The translations under genes were made by a program, and so were the position numbers. Source: Nonomuraea turcica (GTDB lineage: Bacteria; Actinomycetota; Actinomycetes; Streptosporangiales; Streptosporangiaceae). Taken from it: a stretch of DNA of 64,000 bases. The stretch lies in contig NZ_JAUZQF010000007.1 in the NCBI RefSeq assembly GCF_030718205.1, positions 1-64,000 on the forward strand. Reading direction: 5' to 3'. Positions within the stretch are counted from its first letter, which is position 1. Each line of letters opens with the position of its first letter. Positions 1 through 7,693 of the stretch are shown here, one piece after another. The notes under the pieces were generated by a model. That model was not told where the DNA came from and searched no databases. It worked only from the letters and a program-made list of their open reading frames with translations.

Positions 1-797
1 ACATCGTGTTCCGTATCCAGACCGAGGAGCCGGTGCCCGCCCCGCATCCGGGGCCGAACACCGCGATCGACCGGGGCATCGCCGTCCCGCTCGCGCTGTC
101 CACCGGAGAGAAGATCTTCCACCGTAACGAGTGGCTGTCCGGCGGGGAGCAGCAGCGCCTGCTCCGTCTGGAACGCAAAGCCGCCCGCCAGAAACGAGCC
201 GCGAAACCCGGACAGCCTGCCAGCAGCCGGTTGAAGACAACCTACGACCAGATCGCCCGCCTGCGCGCCAAAGCCAAGCGCCGGGCCATCGACTGGCAGC
301 ACCAGACCACCGCCGAACTCACCGACCGGTTCTCCGTCATCGTGCTGGAAGACCTCAAGGTCACGAACATGATGGCGAGCGCCGCCGGCATCCTGGAAGC
401 GCCGGGCAAGAATGTCGCCCAAAAGCGCGGCCTGAACCGCGCCATCGCCGGACAGGCATGGGGACGCACCGCCGAGTTCCTCACCTACAAGGCCACCGAC
501 AAGGGCGGCAAGGTCGTCTACATCCCGGCGCCGGGCACCAGCCAGGAATGCCACGCCTGCCACACGATCATCGAGGGCTCCCGGGAGAGTCAGTCCCGGT
601 TCGTGTGCAAGAACACAGCATGCGGGTGGATCGGCAACGCCGACGTCAACGCCGCCCGCACCCAGTTGCACCGGTACAACTCAGCCGCCGGACGGGCGGT
701 CACCGGACGTGGAGGCCCTGCCGTATTGGGGCCGATGAAGCGTCAAGCACCTCATGGTGGGACTGCGCGCACCATCCCCCAAGGAGCGGCAGCGTAG
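1..797 (+). CDS. tnpB: TnpB (IS200/IS605- or IS607-type RNA-guided nuclease), 3' part
   Basis: C-terminal part of a transposon-encoded TnpB protein; the 5' end lies left of the window. TnpB is an RNA-guided RuvC-like nuclease that helps IS200/IS605 and IS607 elements persist. All three RuvC acidic residues are visible: Asp in IDRG (codon 69-71), Glu in VLEDLK (348-350) and Asp in ADVNAA (642-644). Between the last two lies a zinc ribbon with CHAC and C-x5-C pairs (about 550-635). The visible 263 residues show no frameshift, so the catalytic half looks intact. TnpA or a serine recombinase, if present, would be to the left. Whether this is the IS605 or IS607 subgroup cannot be told from this half. 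Confidence 0.93.
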   Translation, partial: IVFRIQTEEPVPAPHPGPNTAIDRGIAVPLALSTGEKIFHRNEWLSGGEQQRLLRLERKAARQKRAAKPGQPASSRLKTTYDQIARLRAKAKRRAIDWQHQTTAELTDRFSVIVLEDLKVTNMMASAAGILEAPGKNVAQKRGLNRAIAGQAWGRTAEFLTYKATDKGGKVVYIPAPGTSQECHACHTIIEGSRESQSRFVCKNTACGWIGNADVNAARTQLHRYNSAAGRAVTGRGGPAVLGPMKRQAPHGGTARTIPQGAAA

Positions 798-839
798 CGG
801 CCATGAGAATCCCCCCATTCATGGGGAGGAGCACGTCAA
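690..839 (+). ncRNA. Predicted omega (reRNA) scaffold at the tnpB 3' end
   Basis: Studied TnpB systems produce a guide RNA from the 3' end of tnpB and the element right end, with the guide being the flanking DNA just outside. Here the scaffold would end in the hairpin at 813-826 and the TCAA at 836-839, and the native guide would begin near 840 (GTTGAAGACGTGACGA). The start position is a guess. No promoter or expression can be seen. Confidence 0.35.
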
Positions 840-961
840 GTTGAAGACGTGACGACCACGGCTCTGACCATCCAGGGTCACGTGGACTTTTGTCGCGTGG
901 CCAGCGCGCTGTGTCCCCCCTTCCGATCGCAGGCCAACCCTCTACCGGAAGGAACGAACCC

Positions 962-1858
962 ATGTCATCCCTGTCCATCACCCCTGTCGCCGGCCGCATA
1001 GGCGCCGAGATCACCGGCGTGCGGCTCGGCGGCGACCTGCCCGCCGACGTGGTCGCGGAGATCCGCCTGGCCCTCCTCCAGCACAAGGTGATCTTCTTCC
1101 GCGGTCAGGAGCACCTCGACGAGCAGAGCCAGGTGGCCTTCGCCACGCTGCTCGGCGAGCCGACCGCGGCGCATCCGACCGTGCCCTCGCTCGACGGCAA
1201 CGCCCACATCCTCGACCTGGACTACCGCAACGGCCACAAGGTGGACCGCTGGCACACCGACGTGACGTTCGTGGACCGGCCGCCGCTCGCCTCGGTGCTG
1301 CGGGCCGTGACCGTGCCGGACGCGGGCGGCGACACGCTGTGGGCCAACACGGTGACCGCGTACGAGCACCTGCCGGCCGAGCTGCGCGCCCTGCTCGACC
1401 GGCTGCGGGCCGTGCACACCAACGCCTACGACTACGCCCGCCTGGCCGGGACCGACGACCGGGCCCGCGACTACGCCAAGGTGTTCGCCTCCACGGTGTT
1501 CGAGACCGAGCACCCGGTGGTGCGCGTGCACCCCGAGACCGGGGAGCGCTCGATTCTGCTGGGCGACTTCGCCAAGCGGCTGGTGGGTCTGTCCTCGTCC
1601 ACGTCGGCCGCGCTCATCCGGCTGGTCCAGGAGCACGTCACCGAGGTGGAGAACACAGTGCGCTGGCGCTGGGCCACCGGTGACGTGGCGGTCTGGGACA
1701 ACCGGGCCACCCAGCACCGGGTGGTGCACGACTTCGGCGACCGTCCACGCCGCCTGCACCGGGTCACGATCGCGGGCGACGTGCCGGTCGGTGTGGATGG
1801 GCGGCCCAGCGTGGTGCTGGCGGGCGACGCCGCCGCGTACTCGCCGATCGCCGCCTGA
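962..1858 (+). CDS. TauD/TfdA-family 2-oxoglutarate-dependent dioxygenase
   Basis: Non-haem Fe(II)/2-oxoglutarate dioxygenase of the taurine dioxygenase family, 298 residues, the usual length for TauD. The iron-binding triad is visible: H98 and D100 in WHTD, and distal H252 in ATQH. R263 and R267 follow at the spacing TauD uses for 2-oxoglutarate binding. The family hydroxylates sulfonates, sulfate esters or similar small acids in the cytoplasm so that the heteroatom is released. The start at 962 is chosen for the GGAAGGA site 8 bases upstream; the frame is open further upstream but without a good site. No sulfonate transporter is adjacent, so the substrate is unknown. Confidence 0.88.
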   Translation: MSSLSITPVAGRIGAEITGVRLGGDLPADVVAEIRLALLQHKVIFFRGQEHLDEQSQVAFATLLGEPTAAHPTVPSLDGNAHILDLDYRNGHKVDRWHTDVTFVDRPPLASVLRAVTVPDAGGDTLWANTVTAYEHLPAELRALLDRLRAVHTNAYDYARLAGTDDRARDYAKVFASTVFETEHPVVRVHPETGERSILLGDFAKRLVGLSSSTSAALIRLVQEHVTEVENTVRWRWATGDVAVWDNRATQHRVVHDFGDRPRRLHRVTIAGDVPVGVDGRPSVVLAGDAAAYSPIAA

Positions 1859-1884
1859 CCTCCTCCCGCCGGGCCGAGTCGACT

Positions 1885-3795
1885 TCAGCCGACGTGGACG
1901 TGCGGGCGGCGTTCCAGGTCGGACTCGGCCTGGCGGAGCACCTCCCGGGTCAGCGGCGGCACGTCGCCGCCGCCGAAGACCAGATAACGCAGCATCGCCA
2001 CGACCGGGTTGCCCTCGGTCCAGTGGAAGTAGATGTGCGGCACCGAGCCGGTGCGATCACGCAGGTACAGCAGGAGCGCGGCCAGCGTGTTGGGGACAGC
2101 GGAGCTCTCGATGGTGAGGATCTTGTGGCCGTACCGTTCCTCGCCCTTGACGTGCAGCTCTGTCTCGAACTCCGAGGCGTCCGGCACCGTCACCTCGACG
2201 AACAGCATCGGCTCGGAGCTGCGCAACCGGTGGTTCAGCCAGGTCTCGCGCAGCTTGTCGGTGTACTCGGTCTGGTCGCGGGTGTGCGGCTCGTTGGCGA
2301 TCACGTGCACCTCACCGCAGGCGTCGTTGACGAACTGTTCGGCCAGCGCGTCCAGGTGCACCTCGGTGACGCGCAGCTCGGTGGAGCGGGTGGCGCGGGA
2401 GATCAGCGAGGTGACGATGATGGCGGCGATGAAGAAGGAGGCGATCTTGACGCCGTCCGGCCGCTCGATCACGTTGTCCACCAGCGTGTACGCCAGCACC
2501 GCCGTGATCGCCGCGTACGCGGCCGCCGCCTTGTGCTGGCGTTTCCTGCGGGCCGACAGCGTCACGGCGACGGCGGCCGAGAGCATGAGCACCAGCACGC
2601 CGGTGGCGTACGCGCCGCCCTGGGCGTCCACGTCGGCGTCGAAGATGATCGTGATGGCGAAGGCGATCAGCGAGAACACGATCACCAGCGGCCGCACCGC
2701 ACCGGTCCACTCCGGCGCCATGCCGTAGCGCGGCAGGTACCTCGGCACCAGGTTGATCAGCCCGGCCATCGCCGAGGCGCCGGCGAACCACAGGATCGCG
2801 ATCGTGGAGACGTCGTAGGCGGTGCCGAACCAGTCGCCCAGATAGCCGTGCGCCAGGTAGGCCAGCGCCCGCCCGTTGGCCTTGCCGCCCTCCTCGAACT
2901 CCTGGTGTGGGATCAGCACGGTGGTGACGAAGCTGGAGAAGATCAGGAACACGCTCATGATCAGCGCCGCGACCGTGAGGAGGCGCCGAGTGCCCGCGAT
3001 CCGCTGCGGGATGTCGCCCTTGACGACCGGCATCACCGCGACGCCGGTCTCGAACCCGGACATGCCCAGCGCCAGCTTCGGCATCACCAGCAACGACAAT
3101 CCGATCATGGCCAGCGGGCTGCTGAAGTTCAGGCTGAGCGCCCGCTGCCAGTCCACCACGACCTGCGGCGCCTCCAGCACCTGCACGATCGAGACCGCCA
3201 CCACGACCGCGTTCAGCGCCAGGTAGACGAACACCAGCAGGACGGCGATGCCGATCGCCTCGCTGAAGCCCAGCAGGAACACCCCGCCGAGCGCCGCCAG
3301 CAGCACCAGCGTCACCAGCACCCGCTGCCCGTGCATGAAGTCCGGGACGAACGGGTTCTCCAGGATGTGCGCGGTCGCGTCTGCGGCTGACAGCGTCATC
3401 GTGATCACGAAGTCGGTCGCAGCGAAGCCGAGGAGCGCCAGCACGAACAGCTTGCCCCACCACTGCGGGGCCAGCTTCTCCAGCATCGCGATCGAGCCCT
3501 GCCCGTGCGGGCTCTCGGCCGCGACCCGCCGGTAGACCGGCAGCGCGCCCAGCAGCGTCAGCGCCACCAGCAACAGCGTGGCCAGCGGCGAGAGCAGCCC
3601 GGCCGCCAACGCGGCGATGCCCGGCTGGTAGCCCAGCGTGGAGAAGTAGTCCACGCCGGTCAGGCACATCACCCGCCACCAGGGGTGCTTGACGTGGGGA
3701 CCGTGCTCGATCTGCTTACGGTCGGTCTGCAGGCCCTGGAGCAGCCAGGAGCGCAGCGTCCCTTCCGTGGCAGCTGGCCGTTTCGCCAGCACCAT
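1885..3795 (-). CDS. APC-superfamily permease with C-terminal cytoplasmic domain
   Basis: Integral membrane transporter of about 636 residues. The first 470 residues contain roughly twelve hydrophobic segments. An early GVDYFSTLGYQPG segment sits where APC-fold transporters have their first, broken helix. The last 150 residues (after SRATRSTELRV) are soluble and probably cytoplasmic. Relatives in actinobacteria are annotated as amino-acid transporters, but I know of no tested substrate; an ion or amino acid are both possible. The ATG at 3795 is preferred over the GTG at 3804 because AAGGG lies 8 bases before it. The gene faces the dioxygenase tail to tail. Confidence 0.82.
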   Translation of the reverse strand: MVLAKRPAATEGTLRSWLLQGLQTDRKQIEHGPHVKHPWWRVMCLTGVDYFSTLGYQPGIAALAAGLLSPLATLLLVALTLLGALPVYRRVAAESPHGQGSIAMLEKLAPQWWGKLFVLALLGFAATDFVITMTLSAADATAHILENPFVPDFMHGQRVLVTLVLLAALGGVFLLGFSEAIGIAVLLVFVYLALNAVVVAVSIVQVLEAPQVVVDWQRALSLNFSSPLAMIGLSLLVMPKLALGMSGFETGVAVMPVVKGDIPQRIAGTRRLLTVAALIMSVFLIFSSFVTTVLIPHQEFEEGGKANGRALAYLAHGYLGDWFGTAYDVSTIAILWFAGASAMAGLINLVPRYLPRYGMAPEWTGAVRPLVIVFSLIAFAITIIFDADVDAQGGAYATGVLVLMLSAAVAVTLSARRKRQHKAAAAYAAITAVLAYTLVDNVIERPDGVKIASFFIAAIIVTSLISRATRSTELRVTEVHLDALAEQFVNDACGEVHVIANEPHTRDQTEYTDKLRETWLNHRLRSSEPMLFVEVTVPDASEFETELHVKGEERYGHKILTIESSAVPNTLAALLLYLRDRTGSVPHIYFHWTEGNPVVAMLRYLVFGGGDVPPLTREVLRQAESDLERRPHVHVG

Positions 3796-3951
3796 AACGG
3801 TCACCCTTCACCAAAACCCCACAAAGACGCATCGCACCCTATCCACGGCAGAGCGGAGTTTCATCAGGTCAGGGCGTCAAGAAAACGTATATATCCGCAG
3901 CCGGGCGCGTTGAGTCGCCGCCCGGCTGGAACGCCGCGTCCCGCGCGAGGT

Positions 3952-4929
3952 CTACTCGGCACGCTCCGCCGAGCCCGAGACACTGTGCTCGGCGAGGGTG
4001 GGCTGCTCGCCCTCAACGACACCGTGCTCGGTCAGGGCGGGCTGCTCCCCCTCGGAGACGCGGTCCTTGGCGAGGGCACGCTGCTCGATCTTCGGCTGGA
4101 CCCGCTCGGCATCGGCCGTAGCGGGCCCAGTGGCGGACTCACTGGCGGGCTGCGCGGTCTCGGCCGGTGTGCCGGGCTGCGCCGCCCGGTCGAAGAAGCG
4201 CAGCAGCTCGACCGGCAGCGGCATGATCAGGGTGGAGTTCTTCTCGGCCGCCACCTCCACCACCGTCTGCAGCAACCGCAGCTGCAGCGCGCCCGGCGTC
4301 TTCGACATGATGCCCGAGGCGTCGGCGAGCTTGTGCGCGGCCAGCAGTTCGCCGTCCGCGACGATCACCCGGGACCGGCGCTCCCGTTCGGCCTCGGCCT
4401 GCCGGGCGATGGAGCGCTTCATGCCCTCGGGCAGCTGAACGTCCTTGATCTCCACCCGGTCGATGTGGATGCCCCAGCCGAGCGCGGGGCTGTCGATCAT
4501 GAGCGCGAGGCCCTTGTTGAGCTCCTCGCGGTTGGTCAGCAGATCGTCCAGCTCGCTCTTGCCGATGATGGACCGCAGCGAGGTCTGCGCCACCTGCTCG
4601 ACGGCGAACAGGTAGTTCTGCACCTCGACGGCGGCCCGCATGGGGTCCTGGACCTTGAAGTAGGCGACCGCGTCGACGCGTACGGAGACGTTGTCCCTGG
4701 TGATGCCCTCCTGCGTCGGTACGGGCATCGTGACGATCTGGACGTTGACCTTCCGCATGCTGTCCACGACGGGGATGAGAAATCTGAGGCCCGGTTGCCG
4801 GATCTGCGGCTGCGCCCTGCCGAAGCGGAAGACGATGCCGCGCTCGACCTGGTTGACCACCCTCACCCCGGTGACCGCGAGCAGGAAGAGCAAGAAGGCG
4901 ATGACTCCGAGCACGATGTTGATGTCCAT
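3952..4929 (-). CDS. Slipin/stomatin-like SPFH (band 7) membrane protein
   Basis: SPFH/prohibitin-family protein of 325 residues. One N-terminal transmembrane helix (residues 4-23) is followed by the band 7 domain (VVNQVERGIVFRFG to KDVQLPEGM) and an Arg/Glu-rich coiled stretch (QAEAERERRSRVIVADGE). Slipins assemble into large membrane-bound rings and organise membrane microdomains. The C-terminal 70 residues are low complexity and carry an imperfect repeat built on EGEQP-L-EH-V, not part of the family core. The ATG at 4929 fits the AAGGG site better (8 bases) than the ATG at 4935. No NfeD partner gene is next to it. Confidence 0.88.
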   Translation of the reverse strand: MDINIVLGVIAFLLFLLAVTGVRVVNQVERGIVFRFGRAQPQIRQPGLRFLIPVVDSMRKVNVQIVTMPVPTQEGITRDNVSVRVDAVAYFKVQDPMRAAVEVQNYLFAVEQVAQTSLRSIIGKSELDDLLTNREELNKGLALMIDSPALGWGIHIDRVEIKDVQLPEGMKRSIARQAEAERERRSRVIVADGELLAAHKLADASGIMSKTPGALQLRLLQTVVEVAAEKNSTLIMPLPVELLRFFDRAAQPGTPAETAQPASESATGPATADAERVQPKIEQRALAKDRVSEGEQPALTEHGVVEGEQPTLAEHSVSGSAERAE

Positions 4930-4965
4930 GGCCATGTCCCTTCTTTATCGAGCCTAGTCCCGAAT

Positions 4966-5322
4966 TCAGCTGGTACGGGTGGCGAGGACCGTGGCGATGG
5001 CGTGCTCCGTCGTGACGTACGTGGGCAGCCGGGCGTCCACCCCGGTGATGCGCAGCAGGCGAGCGGGAGCGCCCTTGGCTGCGGCCAGGTGCGCGGCGGC
5101 GCCCTCGTCGGCGCAGGTGCGGGCGCAGGCCAGCAGGACGTGCAGGCCGGAGCTGTCCAGGAACGACAGCTCGGCCAAATCGAAGATCACATGGTCGCCG
5201 GGGCGGCGGATGCGTGCGACGTAGTCCGCGAGCTGGGCGCTGTTGGTGCGGTCGACCTCGCCGGCGAGGGCGATGACGCTCATGCCGGGAAGATGCTGAT
5301 GAGTCAGGGTTAACGGGGCCAT
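4966..5322 (-). CDS. STAS-domain anti-sigma factor antagonist
   Basis: 118-residue single STAS domain of the SpoIIAA/RsbV type. The hallmark DSSG loop with the phospho-acceptor serine is present in FLDSSGLHVLL near residue 57. Such proteins, when dephosphorylated, bind a partner anti-sigma kinase and free a sigma factor. The ATG directly follows the stop codon of the upstream anti-sigma gene (TGA then ATG), so the two are probably translationally coupled and act as a pair. No sigma factor gene is adjacent. Confidence 0.9.
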   Translation of the reverse strand: MAPLTLTHQHLPGMSVIALAGEVDRTNSAQLADYVARIRRPGDHVIFDLAELSFLDSSGLHVLLACARTCADEGAAAHLAAAKGAPARLLRITGVDARLPTYVTTEHAIATVLATRTS

Positions 5323-5766
5323 TCAGCGGGCCGGCTGCCTTTCCCTGCCCGAGTGCCCCAGGCTCCGGACACCCGTGGTGGGGTTACGGCGCAGGTGCAG
5401 GCTCAGCAGCGATCCGAGGCCGGTCTGCTCGAGGCCGACTCCGTCACACAGGTGCTGGATCACCCACAGGCCGAACCCGTGCGCGCCGGTCGGGTCGATC
5501 CGGGCGGTCGCCAGGTGGCCGGCCGACAGCCGGCCGGCGATGTCGAGGATCTCCACGGTGATCCCCTCGTGGGTGCCGCGCGCGGTGACCAGCCCGACCG
5601 CTCCCCCGTGGTCGAGCACGTTGGTGACCGCTTCGTTGACGGCCAGCACCAGGTGATCAAGCCGCTCACCGGTGAGGCCCGCGTGCCGGCCGCTGACACG
5701 TACCAGGTCGCGGATGAAGCCTAGGTCGTCGCTGACGGGACAGCGCAGCTCGAACTGCACGCTCAT
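5323..5766 (-). CDS. Anti-sigma regulatory factor, HATPase_c (RsbW/SpoIIAB type)
   Basis: GHKL-type ATPase/serine kinase domain of about 147 residues. The N-box is visible as LAVNEAVTNVLDHGG and the glycine-rich lid as DPTGAHGFGLWVIQHL. Proteins of this kind bind a sigma factor or phosphorylate a STAS antagonist; the STAS gene immediately downstream is the obvious partner. The ATG at 5766 begins the conserved domain; an upstream start would add 25 residues rich in Pro and Gly that the family lacks. The promoter region is shared with the divergent TetR gene. Confidence 0.88.
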   Translation of the reverse strand: MSVQFELRCPVSDDLGFIRDLVRVSGRHAGLTGERLDHLVLAVNEAVTNVLDHGGAVGLVTARGTHEGITVEILDIAGRLSAGHLATARIDPTGAHGFGLWVIQHLCDGVGLEQTGLGSLLSLHLRRNPTTGVRSLGHSGRERQPAR

Positions 5767-5895
5767 GATCGTCTCGCCCACCGGATCGTCGGGGATGGAA
5801 GGTGCGGGCGCTGTCCCTCTATCCCAGGGACAGATCGCCAAACGGGGCTCCTGGACAGCTCGTACTGTCGCCGTTCTCGGCTTTTGTGACGCAAC

Positions 5896-5938
5896 TAACA
5901 GGACACCGTCTCTTTAACAAGAGCCCAGTGTCCTGTTA
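5896..5938. promoter_or_regulatory. Large nested palindrome, probable TetR operator
   Basis: TAACAGGACAC (5896-5906) and its exact reverse complement GTGTCCTGTTA (5928-5938) flank 21 bases that hold a second perfect palindrome, CTCTT-TAAC-AAGAG (5910-5923). It lies 11 bases before the TetR start and within the divergent promoter region, so autoregulation and control of the anti-sigma operon are likely. GTTAAT at 5935-5940 could be the -10 of a leaderless TetR transcript. Confidence 0.7.
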
Positions 5939-5949
5939 ATGTCGTCATC

Positions 5950-6615
5950 GTGGGTGATAGCGGGAGCGTGCCCGACCGGGCGTTCGAACGCGCCCGGCGA
6001 CCGGAGCACAAGCAGCAGCGGCGCGAGGCGATCCTCGCGGTGGCGCGCGAACTCGCCATCGAGTCAGGGGTGCGTGAGGTCAGCCTGCGCAGGGTCGCGG
6101 CAGAGGTGGGGCTGGCCAAGTCCAACGTGGTGCGCTACTTCAGCACCAGGGAGGAGATCTTTCTCGAGCTGACCGTGGAGAGCTGGCGGGACTGGGCGGA
6201 CGACGTCCTCGGACGCCTCCGGGCAGGCGACGACGTGATCGACGCGCTGACCGAACCACTCGCCGCGCGCCCGCTCTTCTGCGACCTGCTCAGCCAGCTG
6301 GGGACGGCCCTGGAACACAACCTCTCCGTCCCGGCGGCCCTGACCTTCAAGGTCACGGTCCTGGACATCACCGGCGAGCTCGGCGCGGCGATCGCGCAGG
6401 CGCGCCCCGACCTGACCCAGGACGAGGCCGAGGAGCTGGTGGCGCGGGCGACAGGCTGCGCGGGCACGTACTATCCCGCCGCCAACCCGCCCCCCACGTT
6501 GGTCGAGCTCTACCGGCAACGCCCCGACCTCGCCGCCACGTGCCCCAAGCTGCTGCCCACCCTGAAACGCACCCTGGCAGCGCTCGCCGCCGGCCTGCCC
6601 ACCCTGCGCGCCTGA
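5950..6615 (+). CDS. TetR-family transcriptional regulator
   Basis: 221-residue TetR repressor. The N-terminal helix-turn-helix is clear (ILAVARELAIESGVREVS, then VAAEVGLAKSNVVRYF at about residues 27-70). The remaining 150 residues form the ligand-binding and dimer domain, including a Cys/Tyr-rich stretch ATGCAGTYYP. The GTG at 5950 is the first start in frame with the conserved region; there is no ribosome-binding site, which fits a leaderless mRNA starting just after the palindrome. It is followed after 28 bases by the small peptide gene and then the oxidoreductase, so it very likely controls them. Confidence 0.9.
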   Translation: MGDSGSVPDRAFERARRPEHKQQRREAILAVARELAIESGVREVSLRRVAAEVGLAKSNVVRYFSTREEIFLELTVESWRDWADDVLGRLRAGDDVIDALTEPLAARPLFCDLLSQLGTALEHNLSVPAALTFKVTVLDITGELGAAIAQARPDLTQDEAEELVARATGCAGTYYPAANPPPTLVELYRQRPDLAATCPKLLPTLKRTLAALAAGLPTLRA

Positions 6616-6643
6616 CGCGCCTCTCTAACCGATCGGAGTAATC

Positions 6644-6778
6644 ATGTCCGCTTTGCCCGAGTCCGCAGAGCTTGAGCTTGCCCCCGACGACGACCCTGAG
6701 ACCGAACCGGTGACCCCCTTGGTCGTCTTGGGCTCGGACACCGCCCCCGTGTGCACGGACGGAGTGTGCGTCCTGTGA
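6644..6778 (+). CDS. 44-residue acidic peptide ending in a CTDGVC motif
   Basis: Small gene with GGAG five bases before its ATG. The product has 44 residues: an acidic, Pro/Glu/Asp-rich N-terminal two thirds and a C-terminal tail with two cysteines, VCTDGVCVL (Cys37 and Cys42). Its stop overlaps the GTG of the next gene by four bases (GTGA), so peptide and DsbA-like enzyme are translationally coupled. An acidic leader with a Cys-bearing tail resembles a modified-peptide precursor or a dedicated redox partner. The tail is loosely reminiscent of the mycofactocin precursor end (IDGxCGVY), but no mycofactocin maturase is present. Function unknown. Confidence 0.75.
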   Translation: MSALPESAELELAPDDDPETEPVTPLVVLGSDTAPVCTDGVCVL

Positions 6779-7431
6779 GCACGCTGCGCATCGACATCTG
6801 GTCCGACGTCGTCTGCCCATGGTGCTACATCGGCAAGCGACGCCTGGAGTCGGCACTCGCCCGCTTCGAGCACGCCGACGAGGTGGAGCTGCACTGGCAC
6901 AGCTTCCAGCTCGATCCCTCCCACCCCAAGGGACACCGCGAACCGTCCTTCGACACCCTGGCCAAGAAGATCGGCGCGCCGCTCGCCCAGATACGGCAGA
7001 TGACGCAGCAGGTCACCGATCTCGCCGCCGCCGAAGGCCTGACGTACGCCCTCGACAAGGCCATCTCGGTCAACACGATCGACGCCCACCGGATGAGCCA
7101 CCTGGCGGCGGAGCACGGCCTCGGCGGGCAGATGCACGAGCGGCTGCTCAGCGCCCACCTGGTCGAGGGCGAGATCGTGGACGACCCCGACACCCTGGTC
7201 CGCCTGGCCGCCGAGCTCGGCATTCCCGAGGACGAGAGCCGGCGGGTCCTGAGCGGCGACGCCTACGCGGACGCCGTGCAGGCCGACATCCGCGAGGCCC
7301 GCGGGCTCGGCATCACCGGTGTGCCGTTCTTCGTGCTCAACCGCGCCTACGGCGTGTCCGGCGCGCAGCCGGCCGACACCTTCCTGTCCGCTCTGCGCAC
7401 CGCCCGCGAGCAGGCCGTCACGACGCGCTGA
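6775..7431 (+). CDS. FrnE-like DsbA-family thiol oxidoreductase
   Basis: 218-residue DsbA-fold protein of the FrnE/2-hydroxychromene-2-carboxylate isomerase group. The active site CPWC lies at residues 14-17, right after the first beta strand. The cis-proline loop GITGVPFFVLN and the helical insertion are as expected. There is no signal peptide, so it acts in the cytoplasm, unlike classical DsbA. The GTG at 6775 is chosen because it overlaps the stop of the Cys peptide and starts directly at the domain. The coupling suggests that the peptide's two cysteines are its substrate or partner; that is inference. Confidence 0.9.
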   Translation: MSTLRIDIWSDVVCPWCYIGKRRLESALARFEHADEVELHWHSFQLDPSHPKGHREPSFDTLAKKIGAPLAQIRQMTQQVTDLAAAEGLTYALDKAISVNTIDAHRMSHLAAEHGLGGQMHERLLSAHLVEGEIVDDPDTLVRLAAELGIPEDESRRVLSGDAYADAVQADIREARGLGITGVPFFVLNRAYGVSGAQPADTFLSALRTAREQAVTTR

Positions 7432-7535
7432 CTCGCCCGGGTTCGAGTGTGGGCCCCCCCCCCCCTGGGGGCGGGCTCCCCGCCGGCGCGCTGGCCGTCC
7501 CGACGCGGTGACTCGCCGGGTTTGGTGTGTGGGCC
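7421..7535 (+). repeat. Direct repeat of the frnE 3' end plus a 12-C run
   Basis: The 35 bases at 7421-7455, covering the last codons and stop of the oxidoreductase gene, recur 80 bases on at 7501-7535 with 30 of 35 positions identical. Between them is a run of twelve C (7454-7465) followed by a G-rich stretch. It looks like a tandem duplication of the gene end and terminator arm, with one copy decayed. Confidence 0.7.
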
Positions 7536-7561
7536 GCGACCGAGTGGGTCGCGGCCCACAC
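7527..7561 (+). terminator. Strong hairpin terminator after frnE-like gene
   Basis: A perfect 15-bp stem (GTGTGGGCCGCGACC and its complement) with a GAGTG loop. No U tract follows, as is common in actinobacteria. It separates the peptide/oxidoreductase operon from the siderophore promoter. Confidence 0.75.
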
Positions 7562-7593
7562 TCATGTCGTGCCCTGGATCACACACTGACGTC

Positions 7594-7634
7594 TTGCGTT
7601 GGGCGCAGATTAATTTTAGGTTAGCCTTACCTAA
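7594..7634 (+). promoter_or_regulatory. Iron box (DtxR/IdeR/DmdR type) overlapping the siderophore promoter
   Basis: TTAGGTTAGCCTTACCTAA at 7616-7634 matches the classical 19-bp DtxR/IdeR box with one change. A plausible promoter, TTGCGT (7594-7599) and TAGGTT (7617-7622) with 17 bases between, places the -10 inside the box, so iron-loaded repressor would block initiation. It is the only such site seen and lies 60 bases before the first gene of the siderophore operon. Confidence 0.92.
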
Positions 7635-7693
7635 GTTAATCTTGGGTTCTGGGGGCATGCCCCTTCTCGTCTGTTCCCTCACAGGAAGAAGCC

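Larger units (their letters stand above)
1..839 (+). mobile_element. Right part of a TnpB-carrying insertion element
   Basis: The element enters from the left edge and its right end is placed at TCAA (836-839). Just after the tnpB stop there is a short C-rich/G-rich hairpin (CCCCA 813-817, TGGGG 822-826) followed by GAGG and a TCAA terminus. This is the usual arrangement at the right end of actinobacterial TnpB elements, which have subterminal hairpins instead of inverted repeats. The left end and any target motif are outside the window, so the exact boundary is an inference from the pattern. Confidence 0.6.

Noticed and set aside
6644..7431. Mycofactocin locus suggested by the DGxC tail and TetR neighbour
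   Set aside because: There is no MftB, MftC radical SAM, MftD, MftE or glycosyltransferase, and the tail lacks the terminal Val-Tyr.
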